DNA of 64,000 nucleotides from Lycorma delicatula (Eukaryota > Arthropoda > Insecta > Hemiptera > Fulgoridae), in contig NC_134467.1 of the NCBI RefSeq assembly GCF_047948215.1, positions 39,120,520-39,184,519 on the forward strand. Reading direction: 5' to 3'. A program made the position numbers and the translations under genes. Below the pieces are notes generated by a model, which was not told the origin of the DNA, searched no databases, and saw only the letters and a program-made list of their open reading frames with translations. The first letter of the stretch is position 1. Each line of letters begins with the position of its first letter. Positions 35,155-45,107 of this stretch are shown piece by piece.

Positions 35155-36024
35155 TTTTTTTTTGTCTTCAATCATTTGATTGGTTTGATGCAGCTCTCCA
35201 AGATTCCATATCAAGTGTTAGTCTTTTCATTTCGGTATACCCCCTAGATCCTTCATCCCTAACAATTTGTTTTACATATTCTAAACGTTGCCTGTCTACA
35301 CAATTTTTTCCTTTTACCTGTCCCACCAATATTAAAGCGACTATTCCAGGATGCCTTAGTATGTGGCCTATAAGTCTGTCTCTTCTTTTAACTATATGTT
35401 TCCAAACGCTTCTTTCTTCATTTATTTGCCGCAACACGTCTTCATTTGTCACTTTATTCACCCATCTGATTTTTAACATTCTCTTATAGCACTGCATTTC
35501 AAAAGCTTCTAATCTTTTTTTCTCAGATAATCCGATCGTCCAAGTTTCACTTCCATATAAAGCGACACTCCAAACATATACTTTCAAAAATCTTTTCCTG
35601 ACCTTTAAATTAATTTTTGAAGTAAACAAATTATATTTCTTACTGAAGGCTCGTTTCGCTTGTGCTATTCGGCGTTTTATACCGCTCCTGCTTCGTCCAT
35701 CTTTAGTAATTCTATTTCCCAAATAACAAAATTCTTCTACCTCCAAAATTTTTCTCCTCCTATTTTCACATTCAGTGGTCCATCTTCGTTATTTCTACTA
35801 CATTTCATTACTTTCGTTTTGTTCTTGTTTATTTTCATGCGGTAATTCTTGCGTAGGACTTCATCCATGCCGTTCGTTGTTTCTTGTAAATTCTTTTAAC
35901 TTTCGGCTAGAATTACTATATCATCAGAAAATCGTAGCATCTTTATCTTTTCACCTTGTACTGTTACTCCGAATCTAAATTGTTCTTTAACATCATTAAC
36001 TGCTAGTTCTATGTAAAGAGTAAA
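35155..36024 (-). pseudogene. LINE-A copy 9
   Basis: Has the A tail (T run at 35152-35163) and a slightly mutated 3' terminus (CAATCATTTGATTGG). A 192-codon frame (35168-35746) reads YLGNRITKDGRSRSGIKRR, ALYGSETWTIGLSEKK and GHILRHPGIVALIL to the natural end SNQSND. Upstream, the FADD block reads FSDD and the frame is broken near 35900. Truncated 5' at ELAVNDVK. Confidence 0.88.
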
Positions 36025-36720
36025 TATAAATATTATAAAAAAAATAAATCTTATGATTTTTTGACGGGCAGTATGTTCAATCATACAACCATGTTCTCAA
36101 CTAAGAGGGACGCACACACCTACAAATGCCCTTTAGTACGGTGGGACAGTCATTTTTTGGGGAGAAGGGTGAATATTAAATACTTATTTTTTTTTGTAAT
36201 TTGTGATCCCGATTAAAAAAAGTTCAACTTTTGTAAGAAACGTTTTTTTTTTGCTGAAGGCCCCCAGTAATGATTTGAAATTTTATTTCGATCAAACACC
36301 CCTTTTTATAATTTAAAAAAAAATTTATTACACTCTTTCCCCTCGGAAATAGTACCTGTCTACCAAATTTAAAGACCAAATACAGGCTATCATACGTACG
36401 TATATCATACAAAAAAAATTTTGAACGGGAGAACAATGGAATAAAAAATATTTTTTAGAGATTTACATTTTATTTTTATCTATTTTTTAGGTTAACTTTA
36501 AAAAAAGTCTCCTTAAGATACAAAAGTTAAAGAACCTTCTTTTTTAATTATCTATATACTTACCCGTTATAACAGCATGTTGCTATAGCTATGAAAGTAA
36601 AAAAAGATGCTAATATGCAAAAAAAAAAATATTAATCAAATTGTCAATTTTTCACTGAATAGAGAATTAAATATTTCTGATAATTAAGAAATAAAAAAAA
36701 AAAACGGAATAATATATTAT
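36025..36720. other. AT-rich DNA, no gene seen
   Basis: No recognised repeat; a 70-codon minus-strand frame has no motif. Confidence 0.4.
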
Positions 36721-38152
36721 AACGGAATACCTGTATAATTACTGCGCACTGCAGGTGAGGAAGCGATTGAGAGATTATACAAACTGGTGTGTAATATTTA
36801 TGAAAAAGGGGAATTTCCGTCAGACTTCAAAAAAAGTGTTATAGTCATGATACCAAAGAAAGCAGGGGCAGATAAATGTGAAGAATACAGAACAATTAGT
36901 TTAACTAGTCATGCACCAAAAATCTTAACTAGAATTTTATACAGAAGAATTGAGAGGAGAGTGGAGGAAGTGTTAGGAGAAGACCAATTTGGTTTCAGGA
37001 AAAGTATAGGGACAAGGGAAACAATTTTAGGCCTCGGATTAATAGTAGAAGGAAGATTAAAGAAAAACAAACCGACATACTTGGCGTTTATAGATCTAGA
37101 AAAGGCATTCGATAAGGTAGACTGGAATAAAATGTTCAGCATTTTAAAAAAAATTAGGGTTCAAATACAGAAATAGAAGAACAATTGCTAACATGTACAG
37201 GAACCAAACAGCAACAGTAACAATTGAAGAACATAAGAAAGAAGCCATAATAAGACAGGGAGTCCGACAAGGATGTTCCCTGCCTCCGTTACTTTTTAAT
37301 CTTTACATGGAACTGGCGGTTGATGATGTTAAGGAACAATTTAGATTCGGAGTAACAGTACAAGGTGCAAAGATAAAGATGCTACGGTTTGCTGATGATA
37401 TAGTAATTCTAGCCGAGAGTAAAAAGGATTTAGAAGAAACAGTGAACGGCATAGATGAAGTCCTTTGCAAGAACTATCTCATGAAAATAAACAAGGAAAA
37501 ACGAAAGTAATGAAATGTAGTAGAAATAACAAAGATGGACCACTGAATGTGAAAATAGGAGGGGAAAAGATTATGGAGGTAGAAGAATTTTGTTATTTGG
37601 GAAGTAGAATTACTAAAGATGGACGACGCAGGAGCGATATAAAATGCCGAATAGCACAAGCTAAACGAGCCTTCAGTCAGAAATATAATTTGTTTACATC
37701 AAAAATTAATTTAAATGTCAAGAAAATATTTTTGAAAGCATATGTTTGGACCGTAGCTTTATATGGAAGTGAAACTTGGACGATCGGAGTATCTGAGAAG
37801 AAAAGATTAGAAGCTTTTGAAATGTAGTGCTATAGGAGAACGTTAAAAATCAGACGGGTGGATAAAGTGACAAATGAAGAGGTGTTGCGGCAAATAGATG
37901 AAGAAAGCATTTGGAAAATATAGCTTAAAAAAAACACAGACTTATAGGCCACATACTAAGGCATCCTGGAATAGTCGCTTTAATATTGGAAGGACAGGTA
38001 GAAGGAAAAAATTGTGTAGGCAGGCCACGTTTGGAATATGTAAAACAAATTGTTAGGGATGTTGGATGTAGAGGGTATACTGAAATGAAACGACTAGCAC
38101 TAGATAGGGAATCTTGGAGAACTGCATCAAACCAGTCAAATGACTAAAGACA
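36721..38152 (+). mobile_element. LINE-A copy 10, long 5'-truncated copy
   Basis: Starts at the GIPV(E)LL region upstream of the RT core and reaches the 3' terminus (CAGTCAAATGACTAAAGAC) and an A run. At about 1.43 kb it is one of the two longest LINE-A copies. No endonuclease is present. Confidence 0.9.
36787..37827 (+). pseudogene. LINE-A RT, multiple frameshifts
   Basis: Segments 36787-37176 (CEEYRTISLTSH to YLAFIDLEKAFDKVDW), 37193-37510 (GVRQGCSLPPLLFN, RFADDIVILAE) and 37465-37827 (YLGSRITKDGRRRSD, ALYGSETWTI) lie in different frames. An extra A at about 37150, a deletion near 37495 (NKEKRK) and a TAG in EAFEM* are the lesions. The remainder to 38140 is recognisable but not open. Confidence 0.88.
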
Positions 38153-38309
38153 GAAAAAAAAAATTAATTATTGGTCCTAAAATTAGTAAACCCGATAAAC
38201 GAAAATGGGCGTCGTATAAAAAAAAATCAAGTGATTTCTGAAAAATTTCTCGATACCGGTTAAAAATGGTTACGTTGAAGGTAAATTTCCAAAACTTCGC
38301 ACAACATTG

Positions 38310-38475
38310 TATATCTTTTTTTTTGTTGGTTTAACCTATCGAACAACCGTATTGTTTAAGAGGATGAGATGAATGATTTGTAGTGTATGTGAAAATACCA
38401 TACTTGACCGGGATTCGAACTCAGGACCTCCGGATGAAAGGCCGAGACGTTAATACTCGCGTCACGAAGACGGGC
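38310..38475 (-). mobile_element. SINE2, near complete
   Basis: The minus strand runs from head AGCCCGTCTTCGTGACGCGA (box A-like), through CGGAGGTCCTGAGTTCGAAT (box B) and the SINE2 link, into a tail with AATCATTCATCTCATCCTC and GGTTAAACC that resembles the SINE1 tail. This is the best SINE2 copy here. The head folds as tRNA-like arms, but the source isoacceptor is unclear. Confidence 0.7.
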
Positions 38476-38656
38476 TATGTATAGCTTATACGAATAAATC
38501 TTTACAACATTTGTATGATATTCGATCTAACTAGTTTAAATGACGTTAACTTTATGACGTGATCCGTTTAAATGGTGTTAAATATGCTGGGGGCGAGAGA
38601 ACAGGTCCTTCTTGACTCCAACGTACTTCATTTTGTACAGTACAAATCTGGTGATG

Positions 38657-38698
<42 letters not shown>

Positions 38699-39179
38699 GT
38701 ACCTTGGATAATTGCCGTATTACTGTGCGTCACAGCCTTCTAATTGTGTACTTATTCAGCACTTCGTCTAGGTTTAAATTGGCATACAAGCTGACCGGGT
38801 AGAATTTTCTTTGTATATTATATACTTTTAAAATTAAATCTAAAACAGATAAAATAAGTTTAATTAATCAGTTTTTTTTAAATTTTTTATTTCCCGCTAC
38901 ATAAGTACTACAAGAGAAAATGTACTCTACCAGGGTAAGAATCTGAATAACGAACAAAGTTTTTCAAGTTACAAAGTATCTGAAAACAAAGTTGTAATAA
39001 TTTCATGTCATCGGTTACTATACGACTACCCAAAAAGAAGTGTAATGTATTTAGGGTGTATGTATGTTTGTTCCACCGTAGCAGCTCAACGGCCGAACCG
39101 ATTTAAATGTATAAACCCGAACTGGATTGTATAAACCCATTACGTTAGTGGGATTACTGAGACTGTCATAAGCTATATA
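38476..39179. other. AT-rich DNA with (AT)n
   Basis: AT microsatellite at about 38660-38692. A 76-codon frame across it is not convincing. Confidence 0.45.
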
Positions 39180-39984
39180 CAGAGTGTCCCTTATAAAACG
39201 CAACCCATCAATCACTCATCCATGAAATTTAAAAATAAAAAGTCAAGCTTACTCCCCAACTCGTTACTGAAATGGACTCGTCCAACATCTTAACATCGCG
39301 GCGACGCAGTAGAACACTACCGATAGTAACAACAATGCAATCATAACGTTCAGTGTATTGCTGGAGACAAGATGGTGTTTTCGCTAAATGAACGTGTTTT
39401 CATCGTCGAGTCGTACGTCAGTACGAAATCAGCGGTTGCAGTGCAAGATTTGTTTCCCCATAAGTACACAGATAAACCGGCTCCTAACAAAACATCAGTA
39501 TTAAGGTCAGTTGCAAAATTTAGAGAGACCGGTACTGTTAATAACAAGAAACACAAAAGATCTGTGTCGGTGTTGAATACAGATACAGTCGCTGAAATCA
39601 AAGACCGATTACTCGCCTCGCCAAATAAATCGATCGGACGTTTGTCTGCTGAAATTAATTTGTTTAAATCAACCGTTCATCGGGCGACCAAACGATTACA
39701 ATTACGACCTTATCGCATTCAAACGGTTCATCGACTTCTCGAGTCCGACAAAGAAAAACGGCTACAATATTGTCAACGGTTCCGTCGATTTCTGCGTGAG
39801 GGAATTAACGTTACGGATTCGTTATTTTTCACAGATGAAGCACGGTTTCATTTGGACGGCTGCGTAAACAGCCAAAACACTAGAATTTGGAGTGCTGAAA
39901 ATCCCCACGTTTATCTCGAAAAACAATTACACCCGCAGAAGTCGGGCGTGTGGTGCGCGATATCGCGGAAGAAAATAATCGGTC
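39180..39984 (+). mobile_element. MAR1 copy B, 3' part missing
   Basis: Preceded by TA; the left inverted repeat starts CAGAGTGTCCCTTATAAAAC. It follows copy D closely to position 39984, then switches inside the transposase to SINE1 at a shared GGTC(T). No right inverted repeat is present anywhere downstream. Confidence 0.92.
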
Positions 39985-40016
39985 TAGTGGTAAACGCGTC
40001 TTCCCAAATCAGCTGA
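39372..40016 (+). pseudogene. MAR1 transposase N-terminal two thirds, open
   Basis: About 204 codons of transposase without a stop or frameshift: HTH regions, KEKRLQYCQRFRRFLREGIN (frame intact where copies A and D are broken), Asp1 in FFTDEARFHLDG, and VWCAISRKKIIG. The frame then continues about 10 codons into SINE1 and ends at 40016. Asp2 and Asp3 are absent, so it cannot cut DNA. A DNA-binding-only product is imaginable, but no evidence of expression can be seen. Confidence 0.88.
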
Positions 40017-40245
40017 TCTGGAAGTCGAGAGTTCCAGCGTTCAAGACCTAGTAAAGTCAGTTATTTTTACACGGATTTGAATACTAGATCAAGGATACCG
40101 GTGTTCTTTGTTGGTTGGGTTTCAATTAACCACACATCTCAGGAGTGGTCGAACTGAGACTGTACAAGACTACACTTCATTTACATATCATCCTTTGAAG
40201 TATTATCTGAAAGGTAATTACCGGAGGCTAAACAGGAAAAAAGAA
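39985..40245 (+). mobile_element. SINE1, joined to MAR1
   Basis: Starts at box A (TCTAGTGGTAAACGCG) without the first bases of the head and ends CTAAACAGGAAAAAAGAAA. Confidence 0.88.
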
Positions 40246-40312
40246 ACGGGAACACGGCAAAATGGAACAAGATATTGTATATTGTGCTGAGCTGTAACGG
40301 TAATGGATTACC

Positions 40313-40488
40313 ATAAATAACGTTGTCATCGATCTGACTACTAGCATCTTTGCCAAGGGCCGGGTCTACGTAGCACTGAGTCGCGTGAAACAACTGGAGA
40401 GTTTAGTCATAGTTGTTTGATTCCCAAAAAATTGCTGTATGATCCGCACGAAAGTCTCTTGAAAAACTCAATCGCTTCAGAAATTTGA
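40313..40488 (+). pseudogene. Helitron/Pif1-type helicase C-terminal remnant
   Basis: The plus strand reads VVIDLTTSIFAKGRVYVALS then RVKQLESLVIV, a stop, and in another frame LIPKKLLYDPHESLLKN. This matches the last helicase motif of Pif1-like helicases, including the Rep-helicase of Helitrons (V-A-L-S-R-V preceded by F-x-x-G-x-x-Y). In insects such remnants are far more often Helitrons than the host gene PIF1, and the transposon-dense setting agrees. No Helitron 3' hairpin or CTRR end was identified. Confidence 0.7.
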
Positions 40489-40534
40489 AAGTTTACTTTT
40501 TAATACGCCAATTAAATAAATATATATATTTTTT

Positions 40535-41275
40535 TTTTTTTATCTGGAATTTTACGGGCATCGACTGCTAAGGTCATTAGCCCTCGTCACAATCTTTAAA
40601 AGAAATTACTATCACCATCTGGATCGTCATATGTAAGGGTGTAAAGGGCCCTTACATTTTATTTAAAAGCACAAACTACACAAAACATTTAAGACATAAA
40701 AGACAAGGACAATCACAAACTCTTACGGGGTGTAAAGGGCCACGATATTAAAATTTGAGATAAGGTTCTCAAAAGACCATGAAATTAAAATTAAAATTAA
40801 ACTTATCAATACCATTTCTTTCTTTCTTTTTATATATATATATATATATAAACTACCGCTTAGAGTATCTTTTATCACAGCTTTAAACTTTCATTTTATA
40901 GACTTTTAAGAAGTCCACTGGCGTGTAGAAATGCAACTATATTTTCTTCATTTCCATTATCCAGATCAGCACTAATATTATTTGTAAGACGGAACCTCTT
41001 TCTGAGGTCCTCATATATGGTACACTCTTCTATTAGATGCTTGATTGTCAGTGTTTTATTACAAACACCGCACATTGGTCTCACTTCGCCGGTTAACAAA
41101 TATAAATTTGTTAATCGCGTGTGACCGATTCTAAGTCTGGTCACCGCTACTTGTTCACGGCGAGTCAACTTAAAGTCGCTTCTCCATTTATAAGGAGAAG
41201 TTTTTACTGAGTTTAATTTTGTATTTAAACTGCTCCATTCAGCGTTCCACTTGTTTCTTACTATGTTTAATGTTT
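40535..41275 (-). mobile_element. LINE-C (I/Jockey-type) 3' end with A tail
   Basis: The minus strand carries the C-terminal end of an ORF2 (to 40896), a roughly 350-bp 3' UTR, and the ending GTCGATGCCCGTAAAATTCC plus an A run (T run at 40530-40541). An AT microsatellite interrupts the UTR at about 40830-40851. It is truncated 5' near 41275. Confidence 0.8.
40896..41272 (-). pseudogene. LINE-C ORF2 C-terminus with zinc knuckle
   Basis: Open from NIVRNKWNAEWSSL (about 41270) through RREQVAVTRLRIGHTRLTN and YLLTGEVRP to a Cys-His motif CX2CX7HX4C (CGVCNKTLTIKHLIEEC) and a natural-looking end GLLKSL. The R-L-R-x-G-H-T-x-L-T block plus knuckle lies downstream of RNase H in I/Jockey-superfamily LINEs. 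About 125 codons without a stop, so relatively recent, but lacking RT. Confidence 0.8.
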
Positions 41276-41369
41276 ATTTATTATGTTTTATTTTATATTT
41301 TATGTTTTAGTTTATTTTTTATTTACATGTTTATTTATCTATGTTTAATAAATATTTGTAATATTTAAT

Positions 41370-41810
41370 GTCAATTGAAAATTACATATACAACTTTATT
41401 AAACATATTTATCCTTGAAGCAGCTAGTAAAAGAAACCTTGAACGCTAGCCGCGAGTTTATATCATTATTACAGGATGATTAACAAAATAACTAATTAAA
41501 AATAGAATATTTAACCAAATAAAATAAAATACATGATTTTTGTACACGATACAAAAAAAAGCATAAAACACCTAAATTGAAAAATTAATTTAAATAAAAT
41601 GGACTAAAAGAAAAAATAATAAGAACCAGAATGTAATGTTATTTAAATTTACACTGAAATCAGATAAAATAAAATACAATAAATTCATAATCTAAATAAA
41701 TGAGAAAAAAAATACAACAAAGACAAGAAATACAACACATAAGCTAAGGCAATTGAATTATGATGAATTTAGAAACCCTCAGCATTCATTTAAACATTCA
41801 CAGTTGTATA
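41370..41810 (+). repeat. Repeat R9 (copy 2)
   Basis: Same order as 18495-18895. It ends at TA where MAR6 begins, consistent with MAR6 inserting at or beside its end. Confidence 0.6.
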
Positions 41811-41812
41811 TA

Positions 41813-42446
41813 CAGAATGATTCAGGAGGTTAGGGCAATACTTTGAAACTCATTCTAAAGGCTAAAAATAAGAAAAAAGTTCATATAAAAATAGGTCCGA
41901 AAACGCTTCGTTAGCGAGTTATACAGGGTAAAAGATTTCGCCCGAGTTTCAGTTCCACCGGGTAAATTAAGGCTTACTGAAATTCTGGGAAGATCAAATT
42001 AAGGGCCAAATTCAATTGTTTCTTATGGTTTTTTAACTGGGAAATCGAAAAAAAATAGGTCCCAGAACTGTATCTACGATATCCCAAGTAAAACGCCAAA
42101 AAATAAGGTCAAAAAACACATTTTTTTTAGGTTTGACGTACAATAACGTTGTTAAATTGGCAATAAATAGTACATTTTTTAAACATAAATTGTAGAGAAT
42201 TTAATTATAAGAAGATTGATGTAAATAATGTCAACAAAAAAGAAATAAAATTTTAAATATGTCGACTTTTATTAACAACAAAACCGACGAAAACTTAGAA
42301 GAAAATGTTACAAAAAAAGATATGTGAAATGTGTAGGAGCTCCATCAAGTTGATAATACATCTCAATTCGTTTTACTAAGGGGATATTCTCCAGCAATAT
42401 AATAAATTCATTACGTACAACTTCCAGATGTTTAAAATTTTATTAA
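41813..42446 (+). mobile_element. MAR6 long end fragment with transposase piece
   Basis: Follows TA with CAGAATGATTCAGGAGG. The minus strand between about 42410 and 42305 reads NEFIILLENIPLVKRIEMYY and QLDGAPTHF. The Q-x-D-G-A-P-x-H-F block holds the second catalytic Asp of Tc1-mariner transposases. Downstream of it the gene is lost and only the terminal roughly 450 bp remains, so this is an internally deleted derivative; the opposite end is not in view. Confidence 0.72.
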
Positions 42447-42506
42447 TTTTTTTGTTCTTCTTTATTTCTTTACCATACACCACTCGCTTTGTGTCCCACC
42501 GCTCAC

Positions 42507-42520
42507 TTGTCATATATTAC
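42507..42520. repeat. Target site duplication, left
   Basis: TTGTCATATATTAC, repeated exactly at 42810-42823 around a SINE1. Confidence 0.93.
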
Positions 42521-42809
42521 TTTTTTCTTTTTCCTGTTTAGCCTCGGGTAACTACCGTTTAGATAATACTTCAGAGGATGATATGTATGAGTGTAAATGA
42601 AGTGTAGGCTTGTACATTCTCAGTTCGACCATTCCTGAGATGTGTGGTTAATTGAAACCCAACCGCCAAAGAACACCGGTATCCACGATCTAGTATTCAA
42701 ATCCGTGTAAAAATAACTGACTTTACTAGGACTTGAACGCTGGAACTCTCGGCTTCCAAATCACCTGATTTGGGAAAACGCGTTCACCACTAGACCAATC
42801 CGGTGGTTT
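42521..42809 (-). mobile_element. SINE1, complete copy with TSD
   Basis: 289 bp between exact 14-bp duplications. CT-rich tail at left, head (TAGACCAATCCGGTGGTTT) at right. Confidence 0.95.
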
Positions 42810-42823
42810 TTGTCATATATTAC
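42810..42823. repeat. Target site duplication, right
   Basis: Exact repeat of 42507-42520. Confidence 0.93.
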
Positions 42824-43050
42824 TAAAAATGGGTAAGCGCACCCCGTCAACTAATAAAAATATATGACACTCAATAAATTAAATTTACTTTGTCAAGACA
42901 GCCATTTGCTGCCACGCCTAAGTCGCTCAATTCCAGCAAGCACCTGTTCACCATTATTAAACCGCTTGGAGCTTTAATATGCTGGTGGCTATCCATCAAT
43001 CTCGGGTAGTTTCCCACAGCAGTACGGTAGGAATCTTTTCTCTGAATAAA

Positions 43051-43470
43051 CTACTCATGCCGGTTGAATAACACAATCGCATCAAAGAACTCCCACACGG
43101 TCCGACAATGCGGTTCTTGTGAGTGGCCAATCTTCCCCTTGACCTCTAAGTTTCAGAGTGGCCTGAGTTCTGCCCTCCACCCTACACCCGCAAGAGCTGG
43201 GCAGTCGAACATCATGTGTTCCTTCGACTGGACCTCCCCGCAGACGCACAGTTCATCAACTGCCAGGCGGAACCGAAACAAAAATTGGTTCACGTGGTTA
43301 GAGAGCACCCGGGTACCCGTTGCACTTAAAAAAAAAGGAGAGGCATACATCCCCCCCCCCACCCAAGTCCATTCATACAAGAACATTCTCTTAGTCGTGG
43401 CATCCCATTCTCGCTGCCATGCATCCATCGCTAGGCTGTAAAGCCTCCTACGCAGGCGGGAGATGGGCAA
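43051..43470 (-). pseudogene. R1-like LINE ORF2 C-terminus
   Basis: The minus strand reads RLRRRLYSLAMDAWQREWDA, FFLSATGTRVLSNHVNQFLF, then a Cys-His block CXCX7HX4C (CVCGEVQSKEHMMFDC), an in-frame TGA at 43153-43155, and CRTVWEFFDAIVLFNRHE to a TAG at 43051. This arrangement is typical of the R1/LOA-type C-terminus. It differs from LINE-B at 52793. The stretch 42830-43050 is probably its 3' UTR. The GC content is higher than its surroundings. Confidence 0.75.
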
Positions 43471-43477
43471 CTGTTCA

Positions 43478-43650
43478 AAATTTAGAACCGGTGAATTTTG
43501 ATCAACGATATATCATAACTGGTTATTTTCATTGGTTCCACAGTTATAGCCAAATAAAAATTTAATTAATGAAATATTTGGATCTTACAAGGGGAAGTCA
43601 CATCGGTTCCAATCCGACTTCATCTCCTTTTTTATTATTTATATATTTTT
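43478..43650 (+). repeat. Repeat R5 fragment
   Basis: Contains TATATCATAACTGGTTATTT, ATTTTCATTGGTTCCA and TTGGATCTTACAAGGGGAAG, matching 63650-63780. Confidence 0.75.
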
Positions 43651-43654
43651 TTTA

Positions 43655-45101
43655 AATGGCAGAAAGGCTCCTGGAATAGACGGAATACCTGTAGAATTAC
43701 TGCACAGTTCAGGTGAGGAAGCGATTGATAGATTATACAAACTGGTGTGTAATATTTATGAAAAAGGGGAATTTCCGTCAGACTCCAAAAAAAGTGTTAT
43801 AGTTATGATACCAAAGAAAGCAGGGGCAGATAAATGTGAAGAATACAGAACAATTAGTTTAACTAGTCATGCATCAAAAATCTTAACTAGAATTTTATAC
43901 AGAAGAATTGAGAGGAGAGTGGAAAAAGTGTTAGAAGACCAATTTGGTTTCAGGAAAAGTATAGGGACAAGGGAAGCAATTTTAGGCCTCAGATTAATAG
44001 TAGAAGGAAGATTAAAGAAAAACAAACCAACATACTTGGCGTTTATAAATCTAGAAAAGGCATTCGATAACGTAGACTGGAATAAAATGTTCAGCATTTT
44101 AAAAAAATTAGGATTCAAATACAGAGATAGAAGAACAATTGCTAACATGTACAGGAACCAAACAGCAACAGTAACAATTGAAGAACATAAGAAAGAAGCC
44201 ATAATAAGAAAGGGAGTCCGACAAGGATGTTCCCTATCTCCGTTACTTTTTAATCTTTACATGGAACTGGCGGTTGATGATGTTAAGGAACAATTTAGAT
44301 TTGGAGTAACAGTACAAGGTGCAAAGATAAAGATGCTACGATTTGCTGATGATATAGTAATTCTAGCCGAGAGTAAAAAGGATTTAGAAGAAACAGTGAA
44401 CGGCATAGATGAAGTCCTACGCAAGAACTATCGCATGAAAATAAACAAGAACAAAACAAAAGTAATGAAATGTAGTAGAAATAACAAAGATGGACCGCTG
44501 AATGTGAAAATAGGAGGAGAAAAGATTATGGAGGTAGAAGAATTTTGTTATTTGGGAAGTAAAATTACTAAAGATGGACGAAGCAGGAGCGATATAAAAT
44601 GCCGAATAGCACAAGCTAAACGAGCCTTCAGTAAGAAATATAATTTGTTTACATCAAAAAATTAATGTCAGGAAAAGATTTTTGAAAGTGTATGTTTGGA
44701 GTGTCGCTTTATATGGAAGTGAAACTTGGACGATCGGAGTATCTGAGAAGAAAAGATTAGAAGCTTTTGAAATGTGGTGCTATAGGAGAATGTTAAAAAT
44801 CAGATGGGTGGATAAAGTGACAAATGAAGAGGTATTGCGGCAAATAGATGAAGAAAGAAGCGTTTGGAAAAATATAGTTAAAAGAAGAGACAGACTTATA
44901 GGCCACATACTAAGGCATCCTGGAATAGTCGCTTTAATATTGGAAGGACAGGTAGAAGGGAAAAATTGTGTAGGTAGGCCACGTTTGGAGTATGTAAAAC
45001 AAATTGTTGGGGATGTAGGATGTAGAGGGTATACTGAAATGAAACGACTAGCACTAGATAGGGAATCTTGGAGAGCTGCATCAAACCAGTCAAATGACTG
45101 A
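43655..45101 (+). pseudogene. LINE-A RT, one frameshift
   Basis: Two long frames, 43655-44665 and 44682-45101, separated by a net 5-nt deletion in TTAATTTAAATGTC (about 44660). RT blocks in order: APGIDGIP, IPKKAGADKCEEYR, DQFGFRKSIGTRE, FINLEKAFDNVDW (Asp to Asn in the usual FIDLEKAF), GVRQGCSLSPLLFN, RFADDIVILAE. Then the C-terminal half through RRDRLIGHILRHPGIVALIL to SNQSND. The Asn in motif A would itself inactivate the enzyme. It is the best guide to the LINE-A protein in this window. Confidence 0.9.
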
Positions 45102-45107
45102 AGACAA
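43655..45107 (+). mobile_element. LINE-A copy 11, longest copy
   Basis: About 1.45 kb from the NGRKAPGIDGIPVELL block of the RT to the 3' terminus CAGTCAAATGACTGAAGAC and an A run. TTTTTTTTAAAT on both sides could be the target duplication but is low complexity. The endonuclease half is missing. Confidence 0.92.
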
